64,000 bases of DNA, taken from Acidobacteriaceae bacterium UBA1307. GTDB lineage: Bacteria > Acidobacteriota > Terriglobia > Terriglobales > Acidobacteriaceae. Positions 25,850 to 34,337 of this stretch are shown piece after piece (the stretch's first letter is position 1; the number at the start of each line of letters is the position of its first letter). The notes under the pieces are model-generated. The model worked only from the letters and a program-made list of their open reading frames with translations, searched no databases and had not been told where the DNA came from. The stretch covers positions 50,096 through 114,095 of the forward strand of contig DBTV01000033.1 of the NCBI GenBank assembly GCA_002307235.1, given 5' to 3'. A program made the translations under genes and the position numbers.

Positions 25850-26269
25850 TTGCGCACGATCATGACAACACGAACGCTTTGCCTTGTTCTGCTCTGCCTG
25901 TGGTGCGGTCGCGGCTTTGCGCAGGCTCTGTCATCAGACTCCATCGCCACGCAGAATGCGGGCTGCATTCATTGCCACCGCCAGCGCGGCGGACCCTTTC
26001 GCTACGAACACGCGGCGATCCAATCCGAGGGCTGCGTTTCCTGTCACGACCCCAAGGCCGCGCACGATCCGCATCAACCGCAACCTACGCGCGAACCCGT
26101 CAACGTTCTTTGTCAGCGCTGCCACGTGGTGCCAACAACGGCCAAAACCGGTGAGCCCATGCCGCACGCGCATCAGGACCCGAACGCGACCTGCACCCAT
26201 TGCCATTCGGCCGTGCACGGATCCAATGCGAGCCCGTTCTTTCTGCATGCCGCCGCAGCGGCAAAATAA
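25850..26269 (+). CDS. Small periplasmic multihaem cytochrome c (four CxxCH)
   Basis: About 139 residues with a signal peptide (LCLVLLCLWCGRGFAQ) and four haem motifs, CIHCH, CVSCH, CQRCH and CTHCH, rich in surrounding histidines. This is the layout of small electron-transfer cytochromes related to NapC/DmsE-type doubled-CxxCH modules. It would shuttle electrons in the periplasm. A TTG at 25850 lies six nt after GGAGAG and is favoured over the ATG at 25862. It follows the Nramp gene by 13 nt, so the two are probably co-transcribed. The partner is unknown; the haem proteins of the oxdC operon are candidates. Confidence 0.82.
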   Translation: MRTIMTTRTLCLVLLCLWCGRGFAQALSSDSIATQNAGCIHCHRQRGGPFRYEHAAIQSEGCVSCHDPKAAHDPHQPQPTREPVNVLCQRCHVVPTTAKTGEPMPHAHQDPNATCTHCHSAVHGSNASPFFLHAAAAAK

Positions 26270-26300
26270 CCGCGCCTGCTTGGCGCAAGGAGAAGACACA

Positions 26301-26507
26301 ATGGGAGACTTACTGCAACCGTGGCATCTGGCCGTTCTGGGCGTCGTGGCATTTTTCTTTTTTGGCGCGCGTCGACTGCCCGAGCTTGGCAAGGGACTCG
26401 GCGAAGGATTGCGCGGATTCAAGGAAGGCATCAAGGGCGTCAGTGACGCCAGCGCAGCGCCTGCGCAAACCACGGCCGTGCCGCCGCAGAACACCAAGCT
26501 TCAGTAG
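26301..26507 (+). CDS. tatA: Sec-independent protein translocase TatA/E
   Basis: A 68-residue protein with one N-terminal helix (LAVLGVVAFFFFG), then the hinge and amphipathic helix ARRLPELGKGLGEGLRGFKEG, the signature of TatA/E. TatA oligomers form the export pathway for folded proteins with twin-arginine signals. Start ATG 26301 follows AAGGAG. No tatB or tatC lies nearby. Its position in the Nramp/cytochrome operon is notable because the oxalate decarboxylase at 16770 carries a Tat signal. It ends 4 nt from the stop of the convergent regulator gene. Confidence 0.9.
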   Translation: MGDLLQPWHLAVLGVVAFFFFGARRLPELGKGLGEGLRGFKEGIKGVSDASAAPAQTTAVPPQNTKLQ

Positions 26508-26511
26508 GGCC

Positions 26512-28668
26512 TCAGCGAAAATTTTCAACCAGCGTAATGTGGCTGTCCACGCTGTGCTCGTCGGTCAGCAGCAGTGTGTCTTCGTTGCCGTCCACGCTGA
26601 GGCCGGAAAACAGCGGAGGCATGTGTTCAAGCGTCGCCACGGGGACGATCTTTTCCGTGGCAAATTCGTAGAGCGCAATGCGTGGCCGCGCCGCGCCGAA
26701 CTCCAGAAAATAGATGCCGCGCCGACGCACGCACCAATAACCCCAGTAGCCGCTCCGGGGGCTGTCGAGAATCTTCGTCGCCGCGCCCCCGGCGGCAGCC
26801 ATGCGCCAAAGCCCCGAGGCATCACCTTTGGTGAAGTAGACCCAGCGGCCATCGGGCGATTCATTGGCCACAAAGCCGCCCTGCGTGGTGATCTGCCGGG
26901 GCGCGCCGCCGGCCATCGCCAGCTTCCAGCTCTGCCAGCTTCCGCTGCGGTTCGATGCGAAATACAGCGAGCGCCCATCCGCCGACCAGCGCGGCAAAAT
27001 ATCATTCGCGTTGCCCGTCGTCAGTTGCCGGGGCGCGCCGCCGGCCGCCGCCACCACAAAAATGTGCGAATATTTTTCGACGCGGCTGTCGAAGGCCACC
27101 TGCTGGCCATCGGGCGAAAACGATGGACTTCCGGTCAGCCCGTTGCTCACCGAGGTCAACTGCCGCAGCCCGCTGCCGTCGCGCGCGGCGATCCATAATT
27201 GTTGCGTGCCCGAGCGCCAGCTCTGAAAGGCGAAGCGCGAGCCGTCCGGGGCAAACGACGGCGCCGAGTCCTGCGCGGTCGAGGAGACGACCGGCTTCAC
27301 ACTGCCCACCTCCGCGCCCGCCCGCAGCAACATCGCCGCAATGCTCCACGTCGCCGAACTCTGCGTATAAAGCAGCCGATGCGTCGCGCCATGCACCGCC
27401 GGTTGAAAGGCGTCCTCGGTGCCCACCGGCAGACGCTCCGGTTCGCCGCCCCGCGCGGGCACCTTCCACAGCGCGAACTTGCCGCCACGGTCAGAGGAAA
27501 ACAGAATCGTGCTGCTGTCGCCGAGCCAGCTCAGGCTGTCGACCATGTGGCCGTCGTGCGTCACCTGCTTCACCGCGCCGCCCTCGGCCGGCATCACATA
27601 AACGTCGCGCACCGCGTTGTCGCTGGCGCGGATAAAGGCGATCTTCTTTCCATCGGGCGAAAACACCGGCGCAATGTCGCCGTCCCAGGCCGCCGGTGGC
27701 GTGGTGATGGCCCGCGCCTGCAACGTATCAAGCGACTCCTTATAGATGCGCGAGGGCGTCTGGATCGAAATCCCGTCGGGAAAAATCAGCGCCTTGCCAT
27801 CCGGCGACCACGACAGCGCGCCCTGCTCCCAGTGGATGATCCCCTGCGGCGTGTAGACCTTTTTCGACGGCCCGCCCAGGCTCGAAACCACATAAATGCC
27901 CAGTCCTTTTTCCGAGGCCGCAAGGTAGGCGATCTGCGTGCCGTCGGGCGACCACACGGGCGAGTAGTCCGACTCGTTGGCCTGCGTCAGCCGCAGCGTC
28001 GTCTCGTTGCCAATCTGCTTCACATAAATGTTGCGGCTGCCGTTGTCCGGGCTCGTCCACACAAAGGCGATGCTGTTGCCGTTCGGCGCAAAGGCCGCCT
28101 GGTCCTGTTGCCCCGCGTACGAGGTGAGCGCGACCACGCGGAAGGAGAGATTCTCCGCCTCGGGACGCTCGCGCCAAACCCAAAATCCCGCCGCGGCCAG
28201 CGCCAGCACTGCCACCGCCGCCACGGCCCAGAGTTTTTTCCCCTTCGGCCTGTCGGCAGGACTGTTCGCCACGACCGGCGGCGGCGCAACCGGCGCGGAA
28301 ACCGTCGGCGGAGTTTCCCGCGCCGGGCTCGCATCCACCACCACGGGGCTCTCCTCGATCGCGCGCACCTCGGCCACCAACCGGTAGCCGCTCTTTGAGA
28401 TGGTCTGAATGTAGTGCGGCGTGTGCGGGTCGTCCTGCATCTCCCGGCGCAGGATCGAGATGCACCGCGTCAGCGCCTGTTCGCTCACAAAGGTGTCCGG
28501 CCAGACGCTGGCAATCAGCTCTTCCTTGCTGAGCACCTTGCCCGGGTGCCGTGCCAACTGCACAAGCACCTGCATCACCTTGGGCTCCAGATGAACGGTC
28601 TCCCCGGCCCGCGTCAGCGCGTTTAACTCCGGTTCAACCAGCCACTCGTCGATGGAAAAATGCGTCAT
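26512..28668 (-). CDS. ToxR/CadC-like winged-helix protein with PD40/TolB propeller
   Basis: A 718-residue one-component regulator. Residues ~5-100 form an OmpR-type winged-helix DNA-binding domain (LEPKVMQVLVQLARHPGKVLSKEELI, ALTRCISILRREMQD, YIQTISKSGYRLV). A transmembrane helix lies at ~150-172 (LWAVAAVAVLALAAAGFWVW). The periplasmic part is a WD40-like propeller with many SPDG blades. It would sense an external ligand or state and control genes directly from the membrane. It is divergent from TonB receptor 3, and the intergenic region has a tandem 11-bp repeat, so it probably controls that receptor. The ligand is unknown. Confidence 0.88.
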   Translation of the reverse strand: MTHFSIDEWLVEPELNALTRAGETVHLEPKVMQVLVQLARHPGKVLSKEELIASVWPDTFVSEQALTRCISILRREMQDDPHTPHYIQTISKSGYRLVAEVRAIEESPVVVDASPARETPPTVSAPVAPPPVVANSPADRPKGKKLWAVAAVAVLALAAAGFWVWRERPEAENLSFRVVALTSYAGQQDQAAFAPNGNSIAFVWTSPDNGSRNIYVKQIGNETTLRLTQANESDYSPVWSPDGTQIAYLAASEKGLGIYVVSSLGGPSKKVYTPQGIIHWEQGALSWSPDGKALIFPDGISIQTPSRIYKESLDTLQARAITTPPAAWDGDIAPVFSPDGKKIAFIRASDNAVRDVYVMPAEGGAVKQVTHDGHMVDSLSWLGDSSTILFSSDRGGKFALWKVPARGGEPERLPVGTEDAFQPAVHGATHRLLYTQSSATWSIAAMLLRAGAEVGSVKPVVSSTAQDSAPSFAPDGSRFAFQSWRSGTQQLWIAARDGSGLRQLTSVSNGLTGSPSFSPDGQQVAFDSRVEKYSHIFVVAAAGGAPRQLTTGNANDILPRWSADGRSLYFASNRSGSWQSWKLAMAGGAPRQITTQGGFVANESPDGRWVYFTKGDASGLWRMAAAGGAATKILDSPRSGYWGYWCVRRRGIYFLEFGAARPRIALYEFATEKIVPVATLEHMPPLFSGLSVDGNEDTLLLTDEHSVDSHITLVENFR

Positions 28669-28753
28669 TGCTCGGGCTTTCCCTGAACGTAGGCCAGTGT
28701 AGCATTCGCGGTAAACACTGTGTAACTTTCTTATCTGTCAGCCACTTGCGCGG

Positions 28754-28775
28754 CATCATAAAACCATCATAAAAT
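28754..28775. promoter_or_regulatory. Tandem 11-bp repeat, candidate site of the divergent regulator
   Basis: CATCATAAAAC is followed directly by CATCATAAAAT, two 11-bp units in tandem. OmpR-type winged-helix proteins bind such repeats, and the gene starting at 28668 encodes one. It lies between the two divergent starts (28668 and 28938). Binding is inferred. Confidence 0.35.
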
Positions 28776-28937
28776 CCTCAGTCCGGCGTCAAGACCATTT
28801 GGAGCGGGCCGACCTAGTGTTGCGGCCTGATGCAACCGGCTCCGGCGCTCGTCGCCAAAGGCCGCCAGGGCAGAAGGCAAAAGCACAACCCACTCAGGGT
28901 CGAAAAGCCTCTGCTCCGGGTCATTGAAGGAGGAACC

Positions 28938-31900
28938 ATGTTGAATGGCAAACGAAATATTGCGAAATCCGCCCAATGTCGCGTACACTTTCGCCGCCTG
29001 CGCGGGTGTGTGTTGGCGGGAATGCTGTTTGGAATCATTGCGTTGTTGATTTCCGCGGCGGGTGCGCAAGTCACCTCGGGCACCATCTTTGGAGCGGTCC
29101 AGGACGCCACCGGCGCGCTGGTCCCCAATGCCGCCATTGCCGCCACCGACCTCACCATCGGCGTCACGCGCAGCACCACGACCAGCTCGGCGGGCACCTT
29201 CTCGCTGCCCAATCTGCCGCCGGGCAACTACACCATCGAGGTCTCCGCGCCCGGCTTCAAGTCCTACAAAAAGACCGGCGTCCTGCTCCACGCCGCCGAT
29301 AACTTGAGCGCAGGCATCTTCCCGCTGGAGATCGGCGAGGCCTCGGCGACCATTGAAATTTCGGCCAACACCGGCCAGATGCAGGTCCAGTCCGACTCCG
29401 GCGAACGTTCGGACATGATCACCAGCAAGCAGCTCGACGAGGTGGCCATGAACGGCCGCAACGTGCTCGACTACATGCGTCTGATTCCGGGCGTCTCCGG
29501 CGTCGGCCAGTTCGGCGCCTCGGGCACCGGCGGACTCAGCTCCTTCAACATCAACGGCACCCGCGCCAACTCCCATGAGTTCACCGTCGACGGCGCATCG
29601 AACGTGGATACCGGCGACAACGGCGGCACCCACGTCACCATCAACACCGACGCCATCGCCGAGGTCAAGATTCTCACCTCCAACTACGCGGCCGAGTTCG
29701 GCAAAGCCTCCGGCGGCCAGATCGCCGTGGTCACCAAGGGCGGCACCAACGAGTTTCATGGCGGCGCGCACTACTTCCATCGCAACGACGGCATGAACGC
29801 CACCGGCTGGTACAACAACCACAGCAAAATCGCCAAGCAGCTTTATCGCTACAACACCGAGGGCTACACCATCGGCGGCCCCATCAAGCGCAACAAACTC
29901 TATTTCTTCTGGTCGAACGAGTATTATCAGCAGCTCGTTCCCGGCGGCACCAACTCCTATTACGTGCCCACGGCGCTTGAGCGCAAGGGCAACTTTTCGC
30001 AGAGCTACAGCAGCAGCGGCAAGGCGCTCACCGTCTATCAGCCCGGCACCACCACCGCCTTCAGCAACAACACGCTCACCTCGCTGAACAGCTCGATGCA
30101 GACCATCCTGAACCTGTACGCGCAGCCGAACGTTTCGAGCTACGGCACCAACGGACAGTACTCCTACAACCGCATCGACAACATCTCCTACAGCAATCCG
30201 CGCAAGGAGTTCATCGCCCGCGTCGATTACCAGATCACCCCCGGCGAGCGGCTCTTCGTCCGCTGGATCGGCAACCGGCAGTCCACCGTCACCCCCATGC
30301 AGTCCGGCACCCTGCAGTGCATGGGCACGCTGCAAATTGTCGGCGGCTGCAAAAACACGCAGCCCGGCTGGGATCTTTCGGCCGACCTGACCAGCACCCT
30401 CACGCCGCACCTGTTGAATGAGGTCAGCGTCGGTCCCAGCGTCTATCGCTCCACCTGGAGCGGCAACGACGGCAACCTTTCCGTCGGCAAAAACAACGTC
30501 AATCTGCCGCTGCTCTATACCGTCACCTCCTCGACCTCGATTCCCGACATCAGTTATGGCGGCAACGGCCAAAGTTATCCCTGGTCCTACTTCGGCGCCA
30601 ACCCCTGGTTCCAGGCCAACACCACCATCAACGCCAACGACAATCTGACCTGGGTCAAGAACAACCACAGCTTCAAATTCGGCGTCTTCTACCAGCGCAG
30701 CCGCAAGGATCAGGTCTCCTGGGGAAACTTCAACGGCCAGTTCAACTTCAACAACTGCGCCACCTCGAACGATCCCAAAAGCTGCGACTCGGCCACCGGA
30801 TCGCCCTATGCCAGCGCGCTGCTCGGCGACTTTGCCACCTTCGACCAGTCCAGCAGCCGCCCCATCGGCTACTTCCGCTATAACCAGCTTGAGTTCTACG
30901 CGCAAGACACCTGGCAGGTGACGCCGCGTCTGACTCTCAACTACGGCATGCGCTTTGCCTACATTCCTCCGCAGTACGACGCCAAAAATCAGATCGCGCT
31001 CTTCGATCCCTCCTCGTACGTGAAGTCGGCTGGCGTGCAGATCGGCACCGATGGCAACATCATCGCCAACAGCGGCAAGGCCCTTGAAGGCATGAAGTAC
31101 GCCTCCGACGGTTCGCTGCCCAAGGGTGGATGGAAGAGCCGCGGCATCATGTTTGAGCCGCGCATCGGCTTTGCCTGGGACCCGGTCGGCGACCACAAGG
31201 GCGTGCTGCGCGGCGGCTTCGGCATCGCGCATGACCGCTCGCAGGGCAACCTCGTCTTCAACCCCACCTTCACCAATCCTCTGCACGTTTCCACGCCGAA
31301 GATCACCGCCAGCACCTATCTGCCGCTGTCGAGTATCGCCTCGGCCACGCCCGACACGGCCGGCGTGCTCAGCGGCATCATCGGCGCGGACCACGAAGGG
31401 CAGGTGCCCACCGTCTACAGCTTCTCGCTCGGCGTGCAGCGCGAAATCGGCGCGGGCTTCAGCTTCGATCTCGCCTATGTCGGCACGCTCTCGCGCCACC
31501 TGGTCACGGCCCGCGACCTGAACAGCATTCCCTACGGCACCACATTCTCCAAGGCCGCGCAGAACCCCGCCAACTTCACCAACAACGTCGTGCCCGACGT
31601 GGAGCCGAATCTGCCACCCGAGTACGCCGCCGCCGGATACAAATTCAGCGGCAAAAACGCCTACCCGACCAACTATCTGGCGCCCTACTGGGGCTATGAC
31701 CAGATCGAGTACTACAAGTTCGACGGCACATCGAACTACAACGGCCTGCAGGCCTCCCTGCAGCGCCGCTTCGGCCGCACGCTGACCATCGGCGCCGTCT
31801 ACACCTGGTCGAAGTCGATGACCACCTCCACCAACGACGAGTCCTACGTCGACCCCTACAACGCGAAGAAGTACAGCTATCAGGTGGCCGGTTGGGATCG

Positions 31901-32477
31901 CACGCAGGTGGCCGCCATCAACTATGTCTACGATCTGCCCGCGGTGGCGAAACACCTCGGCGGATCGCGGCTGCTCGCCTATCTCACCGACGGCTATCAG
32001 ATCTCCGGCGTCTCCAACTTCATGACCGGCACGCCCACCTGGACCCAGCTCTGGGTGCGCGGCGATCTGCTCTACGGCGGTCGCCAGTGGAGCAAGCTGC
32101 CCGCCGCCAACCTCTCCGTCGACAGCTCCGGCAAGGCGCTTCTGCCCGCCATCGGCCAGCCCTCCAAGGGAACCGCCGACCGGCTGCGCGACGGCGGCAT
32201 GCAGACCTGGGATGTTTCGCTGTTCAAAAACTTCCCGCTCGGCGGCGCCGCACGTAATTTGCAGATTCGCTGCGAAACCTTCAACCTGTTCAACCACGCG
32301 AACTTTGCAAGCCACGATCTGGGCGCGAATCTGACCCTGCCGAGTTATAACTCGGGCAGTTACACGGCCGAGTCGGTCTCGCTCAGCTCCAACTGGAAGC
32401 AGCCCACGAGCATGTGGAATCAGGCCGGTCCCGGAGGCCCGCGCGTGATCCAGCTCGGCGCCAAGATCAACTTCTAG
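28938..32477 (+). CDS. TonB-dependent receptor, Oar-like (receptor 3)
   Basis: An outer membrane receptor of 1179 residues. It has a signal peptide (GMLFGIIALLISAAGAQ) and a carboxypeptidase-regulatory-like domain (SGTIFGAVQDATGALVPNAA). The plug shows MNGRNVLDYMRLIPGVSG and FTVDGASNVDTGDNGG, and the full barrel ends in VIQLGAKINF. Start ATG 28938 follows AAGGAGGAACC closely. Divergent from the PD40 regulator and 333 nt before a GH30 glycosidase, so it may take up glycan fragments released by that enzyme; this is inference from position. A perfect hairpin follows its stop. Confidence 0.93.
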   Translation: MLNGKRNIAKSAQCRVHFRRLRGCVLAGMLFGIIALLISAAGAQVTSGTIFGAVQDATGALVPNAAIAATDLTIGVTRSTTTSSAGTFSLPNLPPGNYTIEVSAPGFKSYKKTGVLLHAADNLSAGIFPLEIGEASATIEISANTGQMQVQSDSGERSDMITSKQLDEVAMNGRNVLDYMRLIPGVSGVGQFGASGTGGLSSFNINGTRANSHEFTVDGASNVDTGDNGGTHVTINTDAIAEVKILTSNYAAEFGKASGGQIAVVTKGGTNEFHGGAHYFHRNDGMNATGWYNNHSKIAKQLYRYNTEGYTIGGPIKRNKLYFFWSNEYYQQLVPGGTNSYYVPTALERKGNFSQSYSSSGKALTVYQPGTTTAFSNNTLTSLNSSMQTILNLYAQPNVSSYGTNGQYSYNRIDNISYSNPRKEFIARVDYQITPGERLFVRWIGNRQSTVTPMQSGTLQCMGTLQIVGGCKNTQPGWDLSADLTSTLTPHLLNEVSVGPSVYRSTWSGNDGNLSVGKNNVNLPLLYTVTSSTSIPDISYGGNGQSYPWSYFGANPWFQANTTINANDNLTWVKNNHSFKFGVFYQRSRKDQVSWGNFNGQFNFNNCATSNDPKSCDSATGSPYASALLGDFATFDQSSSRPIGYFRYNQLEFYAQDTWQVTPRLTLNYGMRFAYIPPQYDAKNQIALFDPSSYVKSAGVQIGTDGNIIANSGKALEGMKYASDGSLPKGGWKSRGIMFEPRIGFAWDPVGDHKGVLRGGFGIAHDRSQGNLVFNPTFTNPLHVSTPKITASTYLPLSSIASATPDTAGVLSGIIGADHEGQVPTVYSFSLGVQREIGAGFSFDLAYVGTLSRHLVTARDLNSIPYGTTFSKAAQNPANFTNNVVPDVEPNLPPEYAAAGYKFSGKNAYPTNYLAPYWGYDQIEYYKFDGTSNYNGLQASLQRRFGRTLTIGAVYTWSKSMTTSTNDESYVDPYNAKKYSYQVAGWDRTQVAAINYVYDLPAVAKHLGGSRLLAYLTDGYQISGVSNFMTGTPTWTQLWVRGDLLYGGRQWSKLPAANLSVDSSGKALLPAIGQPSKGTADRLRDGGMQTWDVSLFKNFPLGGAARNLQIRCETFNLFNHANFASHDLGANLTLPSYNSGSYTAESVSLSSNWKQPTSMWNQAGPGGPRVIQLGAKINF

Positions 32478-32809
32478 GCCGCCTTCCGCTTCTGAAGCCG
32501 TCGCCGTGCAACGGCTTCAGAAGCACTTCGATGTTTTGAAAGGGCACGGCTTCAGCCCCCGAGGGAAGGTCTTCGGCGCAAACATCCCTCCGCGCCTAAA
32601 GGCGGAATCTCTTTGTCCCTCGTGCGGTCCGGCTGAAGCCGGACCCTTTCAAAACAATTTCCTGAGGAACCTTGTAACAAGAACACAATTTTTGGGATTA
32701 CAAAAGACGCTTGCCGGATCGGCTTTGTAACAAGGGCACGGCTTCAGCCGTGCCGCAACAGACCCATAAAATTGCGGGGCTTTAGCCCCTGCGGCTCGAG
32801 GATTTTTTC
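32478..32809. repeat. Cluster of interspersed palindromic hairpins
   Basis: Four perfect inverted repeats lie within 330 bp: 32488-32524 (14-bp arms, GCTTCTGAAGCCGT), 32626-32645, 32735-32754 and 32776-32789. The core is GGCTTCAGCC, GGCTGAAGCC or GGCTTTAGCC, and further partial copies (for example 32536-32549) occur. None has a proper T-run. This is the look of a REP/BIME-like cluster. A related cluster occurs at 38390-38447. No gene is supported here apart from the ribosome binding site area of the GH30 gene. Confidence 0.6.
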
Positions 32810-34216
32810 ATGCGAACCTTTCGCCTTTTTGCCTTGCTCTCTTTCGCTCTTGTCCCCATGCATCTGCACGCGCAACAGGTCGAGGTCGCGCTCACCACCG
32901 CCGGCCTCGGCCAGGCACTCGCCGCGCAGCCCGCGCGCAGCTTTGCCGCCACCACCCAGGCCTCCGCCACCGAGATCGTCGTGGACGCGGAACAACACTT
33001 CCAGACCATCGATGGTTTCGGCGCGGCCATGACCGATTCCGCCGCGTGGCTGATCGAAACGCAACTGCCCCCCGCCGAGCGCGACCGCGTTCTGCGCCAG
33101 CTCTTCGACCCCAGGCAGGGCATCGGCATCAGCTTTCTGCGCGTGCCCCTCGGCGCCTCCGACCTTGCGCGCAACCACTACAGCTATGACGACCAGCCGC
33201 GCGGCGCACGCGATCCAGAGCTCGCGCATTTCTCCATTGACCACGACCGGGCCGAGATTGTGCCCGCTCTGCGGCAGGCGCTGGCCCTCAACCCGGCCAT
33301 CAGCGTCATGCTCTCGCCCTGGAGCCCGCCGGGATGGATGAAGACCAACGACTCCATGATCGGCGGCTCACTCCGTGACGAGGCCGCGGCCCAGTTCGCC
33401 GCCTACCTTGCCCGCTCCGTCGCCGCCTATGAAAAGGCCGGCGTGCCCGTCAAATATCTCTCGCTGCAAAACGAGCCGCTCTATGAGACCAAGGATTATC
33501 CCGGCATGTTGATGCCTGCCGCGCAGCAGACCAAACTGATCGGCCACGATGTCGGCCCGGCGCTGGCCGCCCTCGGCCACCCGGCCATGATTCTCGCCTA
33601 CGATCACAACTGGGACCATCCCGAATATCCGCTCGAAGTTTTCGCCGACCCCACGGCCTCCCCCTACACCGCCGGCTCCGCCTTTCACTGCTACGGCGGC
33701 GAGGTTACGGCGCAGAGCGCGGTGCACGAGAAATTTCCGAACAAGGGTCTGTGGATGACCGAGTGCTCCGGCGGCACATGGCAAAAGGGCGACCCACTCG
33801 CCCTTACCGCGCAACTGCTCATCGAGTCCACGCGCCACTGGTCAAAGGCCGTCGTGCTCTGGGGTCTGGCGCTCGATCAAACCAACGGACCGAACGCAGG
33901 CGGCTGCAACACCTGTCGCGGACTGGTCACCATCGACCGGTCAACGACGCCCGCGCGACCCAGCTTTACCGCCGACTATTACGCCATCGGCCACGCCAGC
34001 CGCTTCGTTCGTCCCGGCGCGGTCCGCATCGGCTCGACGGACTTCGGTCGCGCCGCGCTTGAGACGGTGGCCTTTCAGAATCCCAACCAGTCAGTCGCGC
34101 TCGTCGTGCTCAACAATGCCGCCACCGCGCAGCCGTTCACCGTCGCCTGGCGCGGCAAACGCTTCGCGGCCACCCTGCCGCCCGGCGCCCTCGCCACCTA
34201 CCGCTGGCGAGAATAA
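32810..34216 (+). CDS. Secreted glycoside hydrolase family 30 enzyme
   Basis: A 468-residue GH30 (clan A) enzyme with a signal peptide (LFALLSFALVPMHLHAQ). The fold is an (alpha/beta)8 barrel with family blocks IDGFGAAMTDSAAW, SFLRVPLGASD and LSPWSPPGWMKT. The acid/base is Glu222 (SLQNEPLYE) and the nucleophile Glu318 (LWMTECSGG), followed by the C-terminal beta domain. Family members are retaining glucosylceramidases, beta-1,6-glucanases or xylanases; beta-1,6-glucan or glucoside cleavage is most likely but not certain. It lies downstream of TonB receptor 3. Its stop codon begins the first copy of a ~100-bp dispersed repeat. Confidence 0.9.
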   Translation: MRTFRLFALLSFALVPMHLHAQQVEVALTTAGLGQALAAQPARSFAATTQASATEIVVDAEQHFQTIDGFGAAMTDSAAWLIETQLPPAERDRVLRQLFDPRQGIGISFLRVPLGASDLARNHYSYDDQPRGARDPELAHFSIDHDRAEIVPALRQALALNPAISVMLSPWSPPGWMKTNDSMIGGSLRDEAAAQFAAYLARSVAAYEKAGVPVKYLSLQNEPLYETKDYPGMLMPAAQQTKLIGHDVGPALAALGHPAMILAYDHNWDHPEYPLEVFADPTASPYTAGSAFHCYGGEVTAQSAVHEKFPNKGLWMTECSGGTWQKGDPLALTAQLLIESTRHWSKAVVLWGLALDQTNGPNAGGCNTCRGLVTIDRSTTPARPSFTADYYAIGHASRFVRPGAVRIGSTDFGRAALETVAFQNPNQSVALVVLNNAATAQPFTVAWRGKRFAATLPPGALATYRWRE

Positions 34217-34321
34217 GGCCGGTCATCCTGAGCGAACGGGGCCCCAGAGGTTTTCTTCCGCCTGGAGCGGTGGTGAGTCAAAAGCCTGCCCTGAGCGTAG
34301 TCGAAGGGGATCTGCGGTTGC
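34214..34321 (+). repeat. Dispersed ~100-bp repeat, copy 1
   Basis: A stretch starting at the GH30 stop codon and containing CTGAGCGAACGGGG, then GTTTTCT, then the core CCTGCCCTGAGCGTAGTCGA, then ATCTGCGG. It is about 80% identical, by eye, to the reverse complement of 38552-38651. It lies at the 3' edge of the GH30 gene and before the 3' end of the convergent regulator gene. Confidence 0.65.
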
Positions 34322-34337
34322 TTTTCCACCACCCCGC

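Noticed and set aside
28767..32315. 1182-codon frame antisense to TonB receptor 3
   Set aside because: It mirrors the codon pattern of the receptor, has a glycine/valine/alanine-rich composition with no domain, and no ribosome binding site. The sense strand encodes a complete receptor.
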